From Streptomyces sp. SJL17-4 (GTDB lineage: Bacteria; Actinomycetota; Actinomycetes; Streptomycetales; Streptomycetaceae), in the NCBI RefSeq assembly GCF_036826855.1, contig NZ_CP104578.1, positions 1,054,001 through 1,118,000 on the forward strand: a DNA stretch of 64,000 nt, given 5' to 3'. The notes under the pieces are model-generated. The model searched no databases, was not told where the DNA came from, and was given only the letters and a program-made list of their open reading frames with translations. Numbering within the stretch: position 1 is the first letter of the stretch; every line of letters begins with the position of its first letter. Both the position numbers and the translations under genes were made by a program. Below are positions 17,258 to 27,614 of the stretch, piece by piece.

Positions 17258-18577
17258 ATGGGCACAACGGACACCAACGGCGTCGATCTGTCCGGCGTCA
17301 CCGGACGGCTGATCCAGACCGTCGACCTGGTGAAGGGCCCTGCGCCGCAGGCCATCGCCACGGACACCGTCAACGGACACGTCTTCGTCCTCCAGGTCGA
17401 GAGCTCGGCGACGGCCCCGGAGGGCAACCTGTATCTCAACCGCATCAACCGCCGGACCGGCGCGGTCACCGGCTCGATGCAGCTGAAGGGCTTCGGTCAC
17501 GGGCTCTCCATGGGCGCCGAGCCGGTGGGCGCCGACACCTACCTCTGGACCGAGGTCGGCCCGCTGCAGATCTCCGCGGACGGCGCCGCGTTCGGCAAGG
17601 CCGTCACCCGGTTCCGCTTCGTCGACGGAGCGGTCCTCGACGGAGCCCTGATACCCCAGAGCCAGAAGTTCACCCCGCCCGGCAGCACGTCGAGCACCGG
17701 CCCTTCGCTGGACCCGGTGAACAACCAGCTGTGCGTGATGTACCACAAGGACGGAAAGCGGCACTTCACCCGTTACGACGCGGCCGTGGCGGCCACCGGC
17801 TCGTGGGTCCCGGTGGGCACCACCTTCGTCATGCCGGCCGGCGAGGACGTCACCCCCGACGTGCCGACGCCCTACCCGCTGCAGAAGACCCTCGTCTCCC
17901 AGGGGTACACCGCACTGGGCGACGTCCTCTACGCGTACCAGTGGGCGCCGTACGACAAGAAGAACTACCCCGAGATACCCGACTCCTTCCCGGGGATCGC
18001 CTTCCTCACCTCGTACTCGTGGACGACCGGCCAGCGCATCGACCGCCAGGTCGTCACCAACGCCGACGGCCTCACCCGGCGCGAGCCCGAGGGCGTCACC
18101 ACCGAGGTCGACCCCGCGACCGGCGAGACCCGGCTGCTCTTCGGCTTCAGCAACACCGTCCCCGGCACCACGGGTTCGCGGGACGTCACCATCGGCTGGT
18201 ACCCCACCAAGCCCGCGGTGGACGGCATCAAGGTGCTCGCCGACTGGGAGGACCTCGCACTGGAGGCCGGTGTCTCCCCCGGCGCCGAGCGCCCGCGCGG
18301 ACGGCTGATCGCCCTCGCCGGCACCACCTACCTCCAGCTGCGCGGCTCCGTCACCTGCTCCCCCGGCCTGACCGCGGACAGCAGGATCGGGACCCTGCCG
18401 CACCGGCTGCGCGCGACCCGCCTGACCCGCCAGAACGTGCCCCGCAACAACAACACCGGCCGCTGTGTGTGCCGGATCGAGACGGACGTCACGGGCGCCC
18501 TCCGCGTCTACGGCGCCACCAGCGACAACGCCATCACCTGGATCGACCTCGACGGCGTCTCCGTCGCCTGGCGATGA
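17258..18577 (+). CDS. TagC/P68-RBP-like beta-propeller protein
   Basis: 439 residues, no obvious signal peptide, preceded by GGGGAGAG. Residues 1-325 look like the P68 receptor-binding-protein/TagC-like propeller often labelled phage baseplate or teichoic acid biosynthesis protein C in streptomycetes (LIQTVDLVKGPAPQAIATD, LYLNRINRRTGAVTGSMQL, GHGLSMGAEP, IAFLTSYSWTTGQ). Residues 330-439 form a second module (RGRLIALAGTTYLQLRGSV, then RQNVPRNNNTG, RIETDVTGALRVYG, ITWIDLDGVS) that recurs as the whole mature part of the next gene. It probably binds polymer or carbohydrate, though how it would leave the cell is unclear. Confidence 0.75.
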   Translation: MGTTDTNGVDLSGVTGRLIQTVDLVKGPAPQAIATDTVNGHVFVLQVESSATAPEGNLYLNRINRRTGAVTGSMQLKGFGHGLSMGAEPVGADTYLWTEVGPLQISADGAAFGKAVTRFRFVDGAVLDGALIPQSQKFTPPGSTSSTGPSLDPVNNQLCVMYHKDGKRHFTRYDAAVAATGSWVPVGTTFVMPAGEDVTPDVPTPYPLQKTLVSQGYTALGDVLYAYQWAPYDKKNYPEIPDSFPGIAFLTSYSWTTGQRIDRQVVTNADGLTRREPEGVTTEVDPATGETRLLFGFSNTVPGTTGSRDVTIGWYPTKPAVDGIKVLADWEDLALEAGVSPGAERPRGRLIALAGTTYLQLRGSVTCSPGLTADSRIGTLPHRLRATRLTRQNVPRNNNTGRCVCRIETDVTGALRVYGATSDNAITWIDLDGVSVAWR

Positions 18578-18666
18578 GCCGCCTCGTGGACAGCCCCGTG
18601 GACAGCCCCGTGAACGGCGCCGTCATCCCGCCCGCGCACCCCACCACCCGATCCGGAGGATCGAGC

Positions 18667-19137
18667 ATGACCCAGCACACCACCAGCCGCCGCTCCCTGC
18701 TCACCGCGGCGCTCGCCGCCCCCGCCGTCGCCGTCGCGGGGCCGCTGCTCGCGGCCACACCGGCGGCCGCCGCCGACCCCGTCGACGGCTGCCAGGTCGT
18801 CGTCGACTGGACGCCGATCACGGTGGACGCCGCCGTGGTGAACGAGCCCGGCGCACCGGCCGAGGCCCGCGTGATACGACTCGCGGGGACCGAGTTCCTC
18901 CAGCTGCGCGGAACGGTCACCTGCTCGTTCACCGCCGACGGCACTCTCGGCACCCTGCCCGCCACCATCCGCCCGCCCAAGCTGACCCGCGGCGTCTGCC
19001 CCCGCAACAACAGCCTGGGCATCAACGCGGTCCGCATCGAGGCCAACACGGCCGGCGCCGTCAACGTCTACGGCCCCCAGGCGACCAACAAGGTGACCTG
19101 GATCCAGCTGGACAACTTCTCCTCCGTCATGCGCTGA
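18667..19137 (+). CDS. Tat-exported protein sharing the propeller's C-terminal module
   Basis: 156 residues from ATG 18667 (GGAGGA 6 bases upstream). It starts with a twin-arginine signal (TSRRSLLTAALAAPAVAVAG, cleavage near AAA-D). The mature part, about 115 residues, aligns along its whole length with residues 330-439 of the upstream protein: RVIRLAGTEFLQLRGTVTC, CPRNNSLGINAVRIEANTAG, AVNVYGPQATNKVTWIQLD. Three cysteines could form a disulphide. It lies 89 bases after the propeller gene, likely the same operon. The function is unknown; a shared ligand or partner-binding module is the obvious reading. Confidence 0.8.
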   Translation: MTQHTTSRRSLLTAALAAPAVAVAGPLLAATPAAAADPVDGCQVVVDWTPITVDAAVVNEPGAPAEARVIRLAGTEFLQLRGTVTCSFTADGTLGTLPATIRPPKLTRGVCPRNNSLGINAVRIEANTAGAVNVYGPQATNKVTWIQLDNFSSVMR

Positions 19138-19174
19138 GGCCGGTGAGGGTCCGGCCGCGGGGCCACGGCGGACG

Positions 19175-19450
19175 TCACGGCGTGTCGCCGGACCAGTCGA
19201 GGCGGCTCGGATCGCCGGGGCGCGGGTCGTACAGCGACCGGCCCCCGGCGCCGTACCGGCCCAGCTCCGTCTCCAGGGCCGCGCCGGCCGCCCGCTGCTC
19301 CGGCGTCCGGCCGGTGACGTCCAGCAGCAGTCCGTCGAGCGGGCCGCCGACCAGTTCGGCGTAGACACGGCCGGGTCTCGGGCCCGGCCGGGGGTCGTCG
19401 TGGTCCTGGCCGTAGACCCGGCCTCTCAGCAGCTCCTCGTCCCTGTCCAT
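19175..19450 (-). CDS. Small conserved-looking hypothetical protein
   Basis: 91 residues from ATG 19450: MDRDEELLRGRVYGQDHDDP, then a Pro/Arg stretch, VYAELVGGPLDGLLLDVTGR and ETELGRYGAGGRSLYDPRPG. Hydrophilic, cytoplasmic, no cysteines. The VYAELVGGPLDG stretch resembles short streptomycete proteins with no assigned role. It lies divergent from mutA, with 93 bases between the starts. Confidence 0.55.
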   Translation of the reverse strand: MDRDEELLRGRVYGQDHDDPRPGPRPGRVYAELVGGPLDGLLLDVTGRTPEQRAAGAALETELGRYGAGGRSLYDPRPGDPSRLDWSGDTP

Positions 19451-19543
19451 ACGACACAGCGTCGCAGCCGCCACTGACAACGAGAAGAAGGTCACAGTCG
19501 TACGCCCTCCTGCTGCTTTGTCGATCTCCCCTAGCATCCGAGC

Positions 19544-21355
19544 ATGACGGTCCTGCCTGACGACGGGCTCACCCTGGCGTCCGAATTTCCCGACGCGCCA
19601 CACGAACAGTGGCAACACCTTGTGGCAGGTGTCCTGCGCAAGTCCGGCAAAGAGGTGTCCGGCGACGCCGCCGAGGACGCCCTTTCCACACTCCTGGAGG
19701 ACGGCCTCGACGTCCGTCCGCTGTACACGGCGCGCGAGACCGCGCCCGACGCCGGGCTCCCCGGCTTCGCGCCCTTCGTGCGCGGCAGCCGCGCCGAGGG
19801 CAACACCCTGGGCGGCTGGGACGTGCGCCAGCGGCACCTGGCCGCCGACAACGACGCGGTCCTCGCCGACCTGGAGAACGGCGTCACCTCCCTCTGGCTG
19901 GGCGCCGGCGGCGCCGGCATCCCGGTCTCCTCGCTCGCCACGGTCCTCGACGGGGTCTACCTCGACCTGGCTCCGGTCGTCCTCGACGCGGGCGACGAGA
20001 CGGCGGCGGCCGCCGAGCGTCTCCTCGCGCTGTACGAGGAGCGGGGCGTCGCCGACGACGCGGCCCGCGGCAACCTCGGGGCCGACCCGCTCGGCCACGA
20101 GGCCCGTACCGGCCGCCCGGCGTACGACCTCGCGTCCGTGGCCGGACTCGCGCGCCGCTGCGCCGACCGGTACCCGGGGGTGCGGGCCCTGACCGTGGAC
20201 GCCCTGCCGTACCACGAGGCCGGCGGCTCGGCCGCGCAGGAGCTCGGCTGCTCCCTCGCGACCGGCGTGGCCTATCTGCGGGGTCTGACCGGCGCAGGGC
20301 TGAGCGTCGCCGAGGCGTGCGCACAGCTGGAGTTCCGGTACGCGGCCACCGCCGACCAGTTCCTGACCATCGCCAAGCTCCGCGCGGCGCGCCGGCTCTG
20401 GGCCCGGGTGGCCGAGGTCTGCGGCGCCCCGGACGCGGGTGGCCAGCGCCAGCACGCGGTGACCTCGACGGTGATGATGACGCGCCGCGACCCGTGGGTG
20501 AACATGCTGCGCACCACGGTGGCCACGCTCGCCGCGGGGGTGGGCGGCGCCGACAGCGTCACCGTGCTCCCCTTCGACGACGCCCTCGGCCTGCCCGACG
20601 CCTTCGCACGCCGGATCGCCCGCAACACCTCCACCGTCCTCATCGAGGAGTCGCACCTGTCCCGGGTGATCGACCCGGCGGGCGGCTCCTGGTACGTGGA
20701 GCGGCTCACCGACGAACTCGCGCACGCCGCCTGGGAGTTCTTCCAGGTCATCGAGCGGGCGGGCGGCCAGGAGGCCGCGCTGCGGTCCGGGACGATCGGC
20801 GAGCGCCTCGCCGAGACCTGGTCCGCGCGCAGCAGGAAGCTCGCCACCCGCCGCGAACCCATCACCGGTGTCAGCGAGTTCCCCCACCTCACGGAGAAGC
20901 CCGTCGACCGGGCACCCGCGCCCGCGCAGCCGACCGGCGGTCTCCCCCGGGTCCGCCGCGACGAGGCGTACGAGACCCTGCGCGCCCGCTCCGACGCGCA
21001 CCTGGCGTCGACCGGGGCCCGGCCCCGTGTCTATCTGGCCACGCTCGGCCCGGCGGCCGCGCACTCGGCCCGTCTCTCCTTCGCCGCGAACCTCTTCCAG
21101 GCGGGCGGCATCGAGCCGGTCACCGAGGGCACGTTCGAGGAGAGCGGCGCCCGCGAGGTCTGCCTCTGCTCCAGCGACGCGCTGTACGCGGAACAGGCCG
21201 GGACCGTGGCGGCGGAGCTGCGCGCGGCGGGCGCCGAGCACGTCCTCCTCGCCGGACGCCCCGGGGAGTACCCCGGTGTCGACTCGTACCTCTTCGCGGG
21301 CTGTGACGCCGTCGCCCTGCTCTCCACCGCCCTCGACCGCATGGGAGTGTCCTGA
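19544..21355 (+). CDS. mutA: Methylmalonyl-CoA mutase small (beta) subunit
   Basis: 603-residue non-catalytic partner of MutB; the heterodimer interconverts succinyl-CoA and methylmalonyl-CoA using adenosylcobalamin, feeding methylmalonyl units to polyketides or odd-chain and branched-chain catabolism. The TIM-barrel domain is seen ([60 protein letters not shown]). The C-terminal flavodoxin-like half lacks the DxHxxG cobalamin-ligand motif, as expected for this subunit. Its TGA overlaps the mutB ATG by one base. Confidence 0.95.
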   Translation: MTVLPDDGLTLASEFPDAPHEQWQHLVAGVLRKSGKEVSGDAAEDALSTLLEDGLDVRPLYTARETAPDAGLPGFAPFVRGSRAEGNTLGGWDVRQRHLAADNDAVLADLENGVTSLWLGAGGAGIPVSSLATVLDGVYLDLAPVVLDAGDETAAAAERLLALYEERGVADDAARGNLGADPLGHEARTGRPAYDLASVAGLARRCADRYPGVRALTVDALPYHEAGGSAAQELGCSLATGVAYLRGLTGAGLSVAEACAQLEFRYAATADQFLTIAKLRAARRLWARVAEVCGAPDAGGQRQHAVTSTVMMTRRDPWVNMLRTTVATLAAGVGGADSVTVLPFDDALGLPDAFARRIARNTSTVLIEESHLSRVIDPAGGSWYVERLTDELAHAAWEFFQVIERAGGQEAALRSGTIGERLAETWSARSRKLATRREPITGVSEFPHLTEKPVDRAPAPAQPTGGLPRVRRDEAYETLRARSDAHLASTGARPRVYLATLGPAAAHSARLSFAANLFQAGGIEPVTEGTFEESGAREVCLCSSDALYAEQAGTVAAELRAAGAEHVLLAGRPGEYPGVDSYLFAGCDAVALLSTALDRMGVS

Positions 21356-23529
21356 TGTCCATCCCCGATTTCTCCGGGATCGAGCTCGGGGCGCCGACCG
21401 CCGACGGCGGTCCCGACGCGTGGCGCGCTGCCGTCAAGAAGGCCACGGGCGGCGACGACCTGCTCTGGGAGACCCCGGAGGGCATCGGCGTCAAGCCGCT
21501 GTACACCGGCCAGGACCTCGAGGGCCTGGACTTCCTGGACACCCGCCCGGGTATGGCCCCGTACCTGCGCGGCCCGTACCCGACGATGTACGTCAACCAG
21601 CCCTGGACGATCCGGCAGTACGCGGGCTTCTCCACGGCCGAGGAGTCGAACGCCTTCTACCGGCGCAACCTCGCGGCCGGCCAGAAGGGCCTGTCGGTCG
21701 CCTTCGACCTGCCGACCCACCGCGGCTACGACAGCGACCACCCGCGTGTCACCGGTGACGTCGGCATGGCCGGCGTGGCCATCGACTCGATCTACGACAT
21801 GCGCCAGCTGTTCGACGGCATCCCGCTGGACCGGATGACGGTGTCGATGACGATGAACGGCGCCGTGCTGCCGGTCCTCGCGCTGTACATCGTGGCGGCC
21901 GAGGAGCAGGGCGTACCGCCCGAGAAGCTGGCCGGGACCATCCAGAACGACATCCTCAAGGAGTTCATGGTCCGCAACACGTACATCTACCCGCCCGGGC
22001 CGTCGATGCGGATCATCTCCGACATCTTCGCCTACACCTCGCAGCGGATGCCGCGCTACAACTCCATCTCCATCTCCGGGTACCACATCCAGGAGGCGGG
22101 TGCGACGGCCGACCTGGAGCTGGCGTACACGCTCGCCGACGGTGTGGAGTACATCCGCGCGGGCCGCGAGGCCGGGCTCGACGTGGACGCGTTCGCGCCG
22201 CGGCTGTCGTTCTTCTGGGCGATCGGCATGAACTTCTTCATGGAGATCGCCAAGCTGCGCGCGGCGCGGCTCCTGTGGGCCAAGCTGGTCCAGCAGTTCG
22301 ACCCGCAGAACGCCAAGTCCCTCTCCCTGCGCACCCATTCGCAGACCTCGGGCTGGTCGCTCACCGCGCAGGACGTCTTCAACAACGTCACCCGCACCTG
22401 CGTCGAGGCGATGGCGGCCACCCAGGGCCACACCCAGTCGCTGCACACCAACGCCCTCGACGAGGCGCTCGCCCTGCCGACCGACTTCTCCGCCCGGATC
22501 GCCCGCAACACCCAGCTGCTCATCCAGCAGGAGTCGGGCACCTGCCGGACCATCGACCCGTGGGGCGGCAGCGCGTACGTCGAGAAGCTCACCTACGACC
22601 TCGCCCGGCGCGCCTGGAAGCACATCCAGGAGGTCGAGCAGGCCGGTGGCATGGCGAAGGCCATCGACGCGGGCATCCCCAAGCTGCGCGTGGAGGAGGC
22701 CGCGGCCCGCACCCAGGCCCGGATCGACTCCGGCCGGCAGCCGGTGATCGGCGTCAACAAGTACCGAGTGGCGACCGACGAGCAGATCGACGTCCTCAAG
22801 GTCGACAACTCCTCCGTGCGCGCCCAGCAGATCGCCAAGCTGAAGCGGCTGCGCGAGGAGCGCGACGAGCAGGCCTGCCAGGACGCGCTCGCCGCGCTCA
22901 CCCGGGCCGCGGGCGGCGACGGCAACCTCCTGGAGCTCGCGGTGAACGCGGCCCGCGCGATGGCGACCGTCGGCGAGATCTCCGACGCCCTGGAGAAGGT
23001 CTACGGACGGCACGCCGGCCAGATCCGTACGATCTCCGGTGTGTACCGCAACGAAGCCGGCGCGTCCCCGTCCGTCGACCGCACCCGGGCCCTGGTGGAC
23101 GCCTTCGGCGAGGCCGAGGGCCGCCGGCCGCGCATCCTGGTCGCCAAGATGGGCCAGGACGGCCACGACCGCGGCCAGAAGGTCATCGCCACCGCCTTCG
23201 CCGACCTGGGCTTCGACGTGGACGTCGGCCCGCTGTTCCAGACCCCGGCCGAGGTGGCCCGTCAGGCCGTCGAGGCGGACGTGCACATCGTCGGGGTCTC
23301 GTCGCTCGCCGCCGGACACCTCACGCTCGTACCGGCGCTGCGGGAGGAACTGGCGGCTGAGGGCCGCGAGGACATCATGATCGTGGTCGGCGGGGTGATT
23401 CCTCCGCAGGACGTGGCGACGCTCCTGGAGATGGGCGCGGCCGCCGTGTTCCCGCCGGGCACCGTGATCCCCGACGCGGCGCACGACCTGGTGACGCGTC
23501 TGTCGGCCGACCTCGGACACGAGCGGTGA
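21355..23529 (+). CDS. mutB: Methylmalonyl-CoA mutase large (alpha) subunit
   Basis: 724-residue catalytic subunit. N-terminal substrate-binding TIM barrel ([70 protein letters not shown]) and C-terminal B12 domain with the axial-ligand motif GQDGHDRG (His at about residue 604) and [13 protein letters not shown]. Full length for the family. Translationally coupled to mutA upstream (TGATG) and meaB downstream (GTGA). Confidence 0.97.
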   Translation: MSIPDFSGIELGAPTADGGPDAWRAAVKKATGGDDLLWETPEGIGVKPLYTGQDLEGLDFLDTRPGMAPYLRGPYPTMYVNQPWTIRQYAGFSTAEESNAFYRRNLAAGQKGLSVAFDLPTHRGYDSDHPRVTGDVGMAGVAIDSIYDMRQLFDGIPLDRMTVSMTMNGAVLPVLALYIVAAEEQGVPPEKLAGTIQNDILKEFMVRNTYIYPPGPSMRIISDIFAYTSQRMPRYNSISISGYHIQEAGATADLELAYTLADGVEYIRAGREAGLDVDAFAPRLSFFWAIGMNFFMEIAKLRAARLLWAKLVQQFDPQNAKSLSLRTHSQTSGWSLTAQDVFNNVTRTCVEAMAATQGHTQSLHTNALDEALALPTDFSARIARNTQLLIQQESGTCRTIDPWGGSAYVEKLTYDLARRAWKHIQEVEQAGGMAKAIDAGIPKLRVEEAAARTQARIDSGRQPVIGVNKYRVATDEQIDVLKVDNSSVRAQQIAKLKRLREERDEQACQDALAALTRAAGGDGNLLELAVNAARAMATVGEISDALEKVYGRHAGQIRTISGVYRNEAGASPSVDRTRALVDAFGEAEGRRPRILVAKMGQDGHDRGQKVIATAFADLGFDVDVGPLFQTPAEVARQAVEADVHIVGVSSLAAGHLTLVPALREELAAEGREDIMIVVGGVIPPQDVATLLEMGAAAVFPPGTVIPDAAHDLVTRLSADLGHER

Positions 23530-24509
23530 TCGATCTCGACACGTACGTCCGGGGGGTACGGGAGGGGAAGCGGGCGCTGGTCGCCCGCGCGATCACCCTC
23601 GTCGAGTCGACCCGACCCCAGCACCGGGCACTCGCCCAGGAGCTCCTGACCGCGCTCCTGCCGCACAGCGGGAACGCCGTGCGGATCGGGATCAGCGGGG
23701 TGCCCGGTGTCGGCAAGTCGACGTTCATCGACGCGTTCGGCACGATGCTGACCGGGCTCGGCCACCGGGTCGCGGTGCTCGCCGTCGACCCGTCGTCGAC
23801 CCGTACCGGTGGCTCCATCCTCGGCGACAAGACGCGGATGGAGCGGCTTGCCGTCGATCCGGCGGCCTTCGTGCGGCCCTCCCCCAGCGCCGGCACCCTC
23901 GGCGGGGTCGCGAAGGCGACCCGGGAGTCGATGGTCGTCATGGAGGCCGCGGGCTACGACGTGGTGCTCGTCGAGACCGTGGGCGTCGGCCAGTCCGAGA
24001 CCGCCGTCGCCAACATGGTCGACTCCTTCCTGCTGCTCACCCTGGCCCGCACGGGCGACCAGCTCCAGGGCATCAAGAAGGGCGTCCTGGAACTCGCCGA
24101 CGTGGTCACCGTCAACAAGGCGGACGGCCCGCACGAGCGGGACGCGCGCGCCGCCGCGCGTGAACTCGCGGGCGCGCTGCGGCTGATGCACGGCGCGGAC
24201 TCCTTCTGGACGCCGCCGGTGCTGAGTTGCAGCGCCCGGGAGTCGGCGGGCCTCGACGAGGTCTGGGGGCGTCTCGAACAGCACCGGGCGCTGCTGGACT
24301 CGACCGGCCGGCTCACGGCCAAGCGGCACGACCAGCAGGTCGACTGGACCTGGACCATGGTCCAGGACGAGCTCCTGCGCCGCCTCCACTCGGACCCGAC
24401 GGTCCAGGACCTCGCGCCCGAGCTGGAGCAGCGGGTGCGCGCGGGCGAGCTGACGGCGACGCTGGCCGCGGAACGCATCCTGGACGCGTTCGGGGAGCGG
24501 CGCGGCTGA
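23526..24509 (+). CDS. meaB: Methylmalonyl-CoA mutase-associated GTPase MeaB
   Basis: 327-residue G3E-family GTPase that loads and protects the adenosylcobalamin cofactor of the mutase. P-loop GVPGVGKS at about residues 58-65, [28 protein letters not shown] (switch region), VVTVNKADG (base specificity) and a C-terminal helical dimerisation arm. GTG start 23526 overlaps the mutB stop by 4 bases. Also called ArgK in older annotation; context makes MeaB the right call. Confidence 0.95.
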   Translation: MIDLDTYVRGVREGKRALVARAITLVESTRPQHRALAQELLTALLPHSGNAVRIGISGVPGVGKSTFIDAFGTMLTGLGHRVAVLAVDPSSTRTGGSILGDKTRMERLAVDPAAFVRPSPSAGTLGGVAKATRESMVVMEAAGYDVVLVETVGVGQSETAVANMVDSFLLLTLARTGDQLQGIKKGVLELADVVTVNKADGPHERDARAAARELAGALRLMHGADSFWTPPVLSCSARESAGLDEVWGRLEQHRALLDSTGRLTAKRHDQQVDWTWTMVQDELLRRLHSDPTVQDLAPELEQRVRAGELTATLAAERILDAFGERRG

Positions 24510-24522
24510 CGCATCGCCGTTC

Positions 24523-24553
24523 GGGGGCCTTCCTTCGGGGAGGCCCCCCTTTC
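24523..24553 (+). terminator. Terminator of the mutAB-meaB operon
   Basis: Hairpin with arms GGGGGCCT / AGGCCCCC and a small loop, followed by CCTTTC, 14 bases after the meaB stop. The rest of the gap to 24655 holds nothing recognised. Confidence 0.85.
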
Positions 24554-24654
24554 GCGTGCGCCGTCTCCTACCCACTTTTTTGTGCGTACTTGTCGGCGGT
24601 ACGACCCCCGGGCGAAGCTGAGAGCGGCCCGGAGGAAGGGAGTACGCGAGGGCC

Positions 24655-25005
24655 TCAGGAAGCGGTCGGAACAGCCGTGACCCTGTCCAGGCGACGGTGG
24701 CCCCAGTCCGACAACGGGGCCAGCAACGCGGAGAGTTCACGCCCGATACCGGTCAGCGAGTAGACGGTCTTCAGCGGCAGTACGTCGTACACCTCGCGGT
24801 GCACGAGGCCGTCCGCCTCCATCTCGCGCAGCGCCTGGGTCAGCACCTTCTCGCTGATCGCGGGGAGTCTCCGGCGCAGTTCGGCGGGGCGGTGCGGTCC
24901 CGACTCCAGCAACCAGAGCACGGTGGGCTTCCATTTGCCCTCCACGACCGCGATCGCGGCACTCACTCCGCACACGTTCCTGTCCTCGGCCCGGGCGCGT
25001 GCCAT
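24655..25005 (-). CDS. HxlR-family transcriptional regulator
   Basis: 116-residue single-domain winged HTH. NVCGVSAAIAVVEGKWKPTV is the family opening, with the conserved cysteine used as redox or aldehyde sensor in HypR/QorR relatives; it is followed by HRPAELRRRLPAISEKVLTQ, the recognition helix, and the wing VHREVYDVLPLKTVYSLT. It is divergent from the imine-reductase-like gene at 25079 (73 bases between starts) and most likely regulates it. Confidence 0.9.
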   Translation of the reverse strand: MARARAEDRNVCGVSAAIAVVEGKWKPTVLWLLESGPHRPAELRRRLPAISEKVLTQALREMEADGLVHREVYDVLPLKTVYSLTGIGRELSALLAPLSDWGHRRLDRVTAVPTAS

Positions 25006-25078
25006 CCGCGTCCTCCTCCTTCTTCCGGGATTTTCCTTCTCATCTGTCTACCTCATCTGTCTACAAGGGAGTTCACCC

Positions 25079-25963
25079 ATGTCTTCTTCCCGCGACACCG
25101 CCGTCACCGTCATCGGTCTCGGACCGATGGGCCGTGCGCTGGCCGCCGCGTTCCTGACCGCCGGCGTAAGGACCACCGTGTGGAACCGGACGCCGGGCAA
25201 GGACCGGGAGCTCGTGGCCGCCGGTGCCGTCTCGGCCGCGTCCGCCGGGGAGGCGGTCGCCGCGAGCCCGCTGACCGTGGTCTGCCTGGTCAACTACGAC
25301 GCCACCGACTCCGTACTGCGGCAGGATGCCGTGACGGCCGCGCTCAAGGGGCGGACCGTCGTGAACCTCAGCGCCGACACCCCCGAGCGGGCCAGGGACA
25401 CCGGGCGCTGGGCCGACGAGCAGGGCATCGGCTACCTCGACGGCGCGATCATGACGCCGACGACGACCATCGGCACTCCGGCCGGGGTGTTCCTGCACAG
25501 TGGCCCGGAGGCGCTCTACGTCGAGCACCGGGCGGTGCTCGACGCCCTGGGCGGCACCCACACCCACCTCGGGGAGGAGATCAGCCGGGCCGCGGCGTAC
25601 GACATCGCGCTGCTCGACATCTTCTGGACCTCGATGGCGGGCTACGCCCACGCTGTGGCGGTGGCTCGGGCCGAGGGGATCTCCGCGACCGAGCTCGCGC
25701 CCTTCGCCCAGGGCATCGGCGCGATCCTGCCGCCACTGTTCGAGCAGCTGGCCGAGGACATCGAGAGCGGCACGTACTCCGGCGAGGGGAACCCGCTCAC
25801 CTCGGCGGTGTCGACGATGGCGCACATCGTGCACGCCTCCGAGGCGCACGGCATCGACGCGAGCCTGATGCGCGCGGCCGAGGGCCTGGCCCGCCGGACG
25901 GTGGGCCTGGGCCACGGCGCGGAGGGCTTCACCCGGGTCACCGAGGTCCTGGGGCGCCGCTGA
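25079..25963 (+). CDS. NAD(P)-dependent imine-reductase-like oxidoreductase (paralogue)
   Basis: 294 residues from ATG 25079 with AAGGGAG upstream. Same architecture as the protein at 1137-2060: Rossmann VTVIGLGPMGRALAAAF, VWNRTPGKDRELVAAGAVSA, NLSADTPERARDTGRWADEQ, YLDGAIMTPTTTIGTP, then the helical dimerisation domain (IALLDIFWTSMAGYAHAVAV). A possible catalytic or substrate residue in the MTPTTTIG loop differs from the MTIAPGVGG of the paralogue, so substrates may differ. Regulated probably by the divergent HxlR protein. Confidence 0.87.
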   Translation: MSSSRDTAVTVIGLGPMGRALAAAFLTAGVRTTVWNRTPGKDRELVAAGAVSAASAGEAVAASPLTVVCLVNYDATDSVLRQDAVTAALKGRTVVNLSADTPERARDTGRWADEQGIGYLDGAIMTPTTTIGTPAGVFLHSGPEALYVEHRAVLDALGGTHTHLGEEISRAAAYDIALLDIFWTSMAGYAHAVAVARAEGISATELAPFAQGIGAILPPLFEQLAEDIESGTYSGEGNPLTSAVSTMAHIVHASEAHGIDASLMRAAEGLARRTVGLGHGAEGFTRVTEVLGRR

Positions 25964-26084
25964 CCGGCCCCGGGCTCCTCCTCGGATGCCGTCCCCGGCG
26001 GGTCGTGCTGTGCTGGCTGGTAGGGGGACATCGCCACGGGGTGGCGCGGGAGGGGCCGCCCCACCTCATAAGGAGTGATCCACC

Positions 26085-26375
26085 ATGGCGATCTTCGTGC
26101 ACGCCGTCCTGCCAGGGGCCACCACGGACCAGTACGACGCCCTCAACGCGAAGCTCCAGGAGGCGCCCGACATGTTCGACGGCTGCGTGTCCCACGCGTG
26201 CGCGCCGACGGACGACGGCCTGGAGATCTTCGACGTGTGGGAGACCGAGCAGCAGATGAACGCGTTCGGCGAACGCATGATGCCGATCGCGGCCGCCGAG
26301 GGCTTTCCGGTCACCGCAGCGGCCCCCCGCGTCCTGAGAGTGCACAACTACTGGGCTCCCGGGGCGGCCGGCTGA
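26085..26375 (+). CDS. Small ABM/DUF-type alpha-beta barrel protein
   Basis: 96 residues after AAGGAG. MAIFVHAVLPGATTDQYDAL, GCVSHACAPTDDGLEIFDVW and ETEQQMNAFGERMMPIA show the ferredoxin-like dimeric alpha-beta barrel pattern of antibiotic-biosynthesis-monooxygenase-like proteins. No cofactor is expected. Role unknown. It faces the NOS gene tail to tail, 24 bases apart. Confidence 0.75.
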   Translation: MAIFVHAVLPGATTDQYDALNAKLQEAPDMFDGCVSHACAPTDDGLEIFDVWETEQQMNAFGERMMPIAAAEGFPVTAAAPRVLRVHNYWAPGAAG

Positions 26376-26399
26376 CGGCCCCCCGCCGTCGCCTGCCGG

Positions 26400-27614
26400 T
26401 TACGTACGGGCCAGGAAGGCCGGCCGCAGGGAGGGGTCCACCGGGTCGTAGTACCGGTGGAAGACCGGGGTGGCGGAGCCGGAGACCGGGGGCACGATCC
26501 AGCTCCAGTCGGCGGGCGTCTCCCTCCCGTGGCGGCCTTCCTGGGCTATGTGCCGCAGGAACCGCTGGGACTCGGTGTGGTGGTCGGCCATGGTCACCCC
26601 GGCCTCCTGGAAGGAGTGCAGCACCGCCACGTTGAGCTCGACGAGCGCCCGGTCCCGCCACAGGGTGCGCTCGCTCGACCGGTCGAGGCCGAGCCGGTCC
26701 GCCACCACCGGGAGGAGGTCGTACCGCTCGGTGTCGGCGAGGTTCCGGGCGCCTATCTCGGTGCCCATGTACCAGCCGTTGAACGGCGCCGCCGGATACC
26801 GTACGCCGCCGATCTCCAGCGTCATGTCGCTGATCGCCGGCACGGCGTACCAGCGGAGTCCCAGCTGGGCGAACCACCCGTGTTCGGGGTGGCTCAGCGG
26901 CACCTCGCGGACGGCGTCGTCCGGCAGCTCGTACCACTCGGGCCGGACGTCGGGGCGCTCCCGGACCATCAACGGCAGTACCTGGAAGGGTTCTCCGTCC
27001 CGCTTCCACCCCAGATCGCGGGCCAGGGCGGTCAGGGGTGCGCTGCGCGGGTCGCCGCGCCACGCACCCTCCGGCGTGCGGTGTCCGGCGTAGCGCACCA
27101 GTTGGTCGTTGACGATCCGGGGGCCGGGGCGGCCCGGCCGGTCGGGGGCGAAGACGGTGATCACGGGCCGGATCCTGCCGCCGTTGCCGGCGAGCCTGAG
27201 GTGCTCGAAGGACGCGGCGGCGATGTCGTCGGCGGAGGTGAGGTGCCGCAGGTCGCGCACCACGAGGCTGCGCCAGTAGAGCCTGCCGATGCAGCGGGCC
27301 GCGTTGCGCCACGCGACGCGCGCGCCGAAGGCGAGTTCGGCCGGGGAGTGGGTGTAGGTGCCGGTGCGATCGACCTCGGCCAGCACCTCACGCAGCCGGC
27401 TCCGTACGTCGTCCCCGGCACCCGGTTGCTCGTCGTGGAACTGACGGATGAACCGTTCCGCCTCGTGCCGGTCCACGCGGTACGGCACCTGGCCGGGGGC
27501 CTCGTGGACGGGGACGGCGGGCGCGTGGTCCCCGGACGCGTAGGGGCAGGTGCCGGTGCTGGGGCTGGTGGTGCTGGCGACGGACTTCCGGCGGCGGCTG
27601 CGACTGAAGATCAA
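26400..27614 (-). CDS. nos: Bacterial nitric oxide synthase oxygenase
   Basis: Oxygenase-only NOS that makes NO and citrulline from arginine with heme, tetrahydrobiopterin (or folate) and electrons from cellular flavodoxins. The proximal heme thiolate is in AWRNAARCIGR (Cys about 108). NDQLVRYAGH, the substrate Glu region GWYMGTEIGARNLADTERYD and WSWIVPP near the end are family features. A TTG start at 27614 is preferred because GGGAGG lies 6-10 bases upstream; the frame also has an ATG at 27653 without a good ribosome site. No reductase domain, no txtE-type P450 and no NRPS is adjacent, so this is a stand-alone NOS rather than a thaxtomin-type one. Confidence 0.93.
   Translation of the reverse strand: MIFSRSRRRKSVASTTSPSTGTCPYASGDHAPAVPVHEAPGQVPYRVDRHEAERFIRQFHDEQPGAGDDVRSRLREVLAEVDRTGTYTHSPAELAFGARVAWRNAARCIGRLYWRSLVVRDLRHLTSADDIAAASFEHLRLAGNGGRIRPVITVFAPDRPGRPGPRIVNDQLVRYAGHRTPEGAWRGDPRSAPLTALARDLGWKRDGEPFQVLPLMVRERPDVRPEWYELPDDAVREVPLSHPEHGWFAQLGLRWYAVPAISDMTLEIGGVRYPAAPFNGWYMGTEIGARNLADTERYDLLPVVADRLGLDRSSERTLWRDRALVELNVAVLHSFQEAGVTMADHHTESQRFLRHIAQEGRHGRETPADWSWIVPPVSGSATPVFHRYYDPVDPSLRPAFLART

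Noticed and set aside
17258..18577. Phage baseplate protein as sign of a prophage
   Set aside because: No other phage gene, integrase or att site is near; such propeller proteins are common in streptomycete chromosomes.
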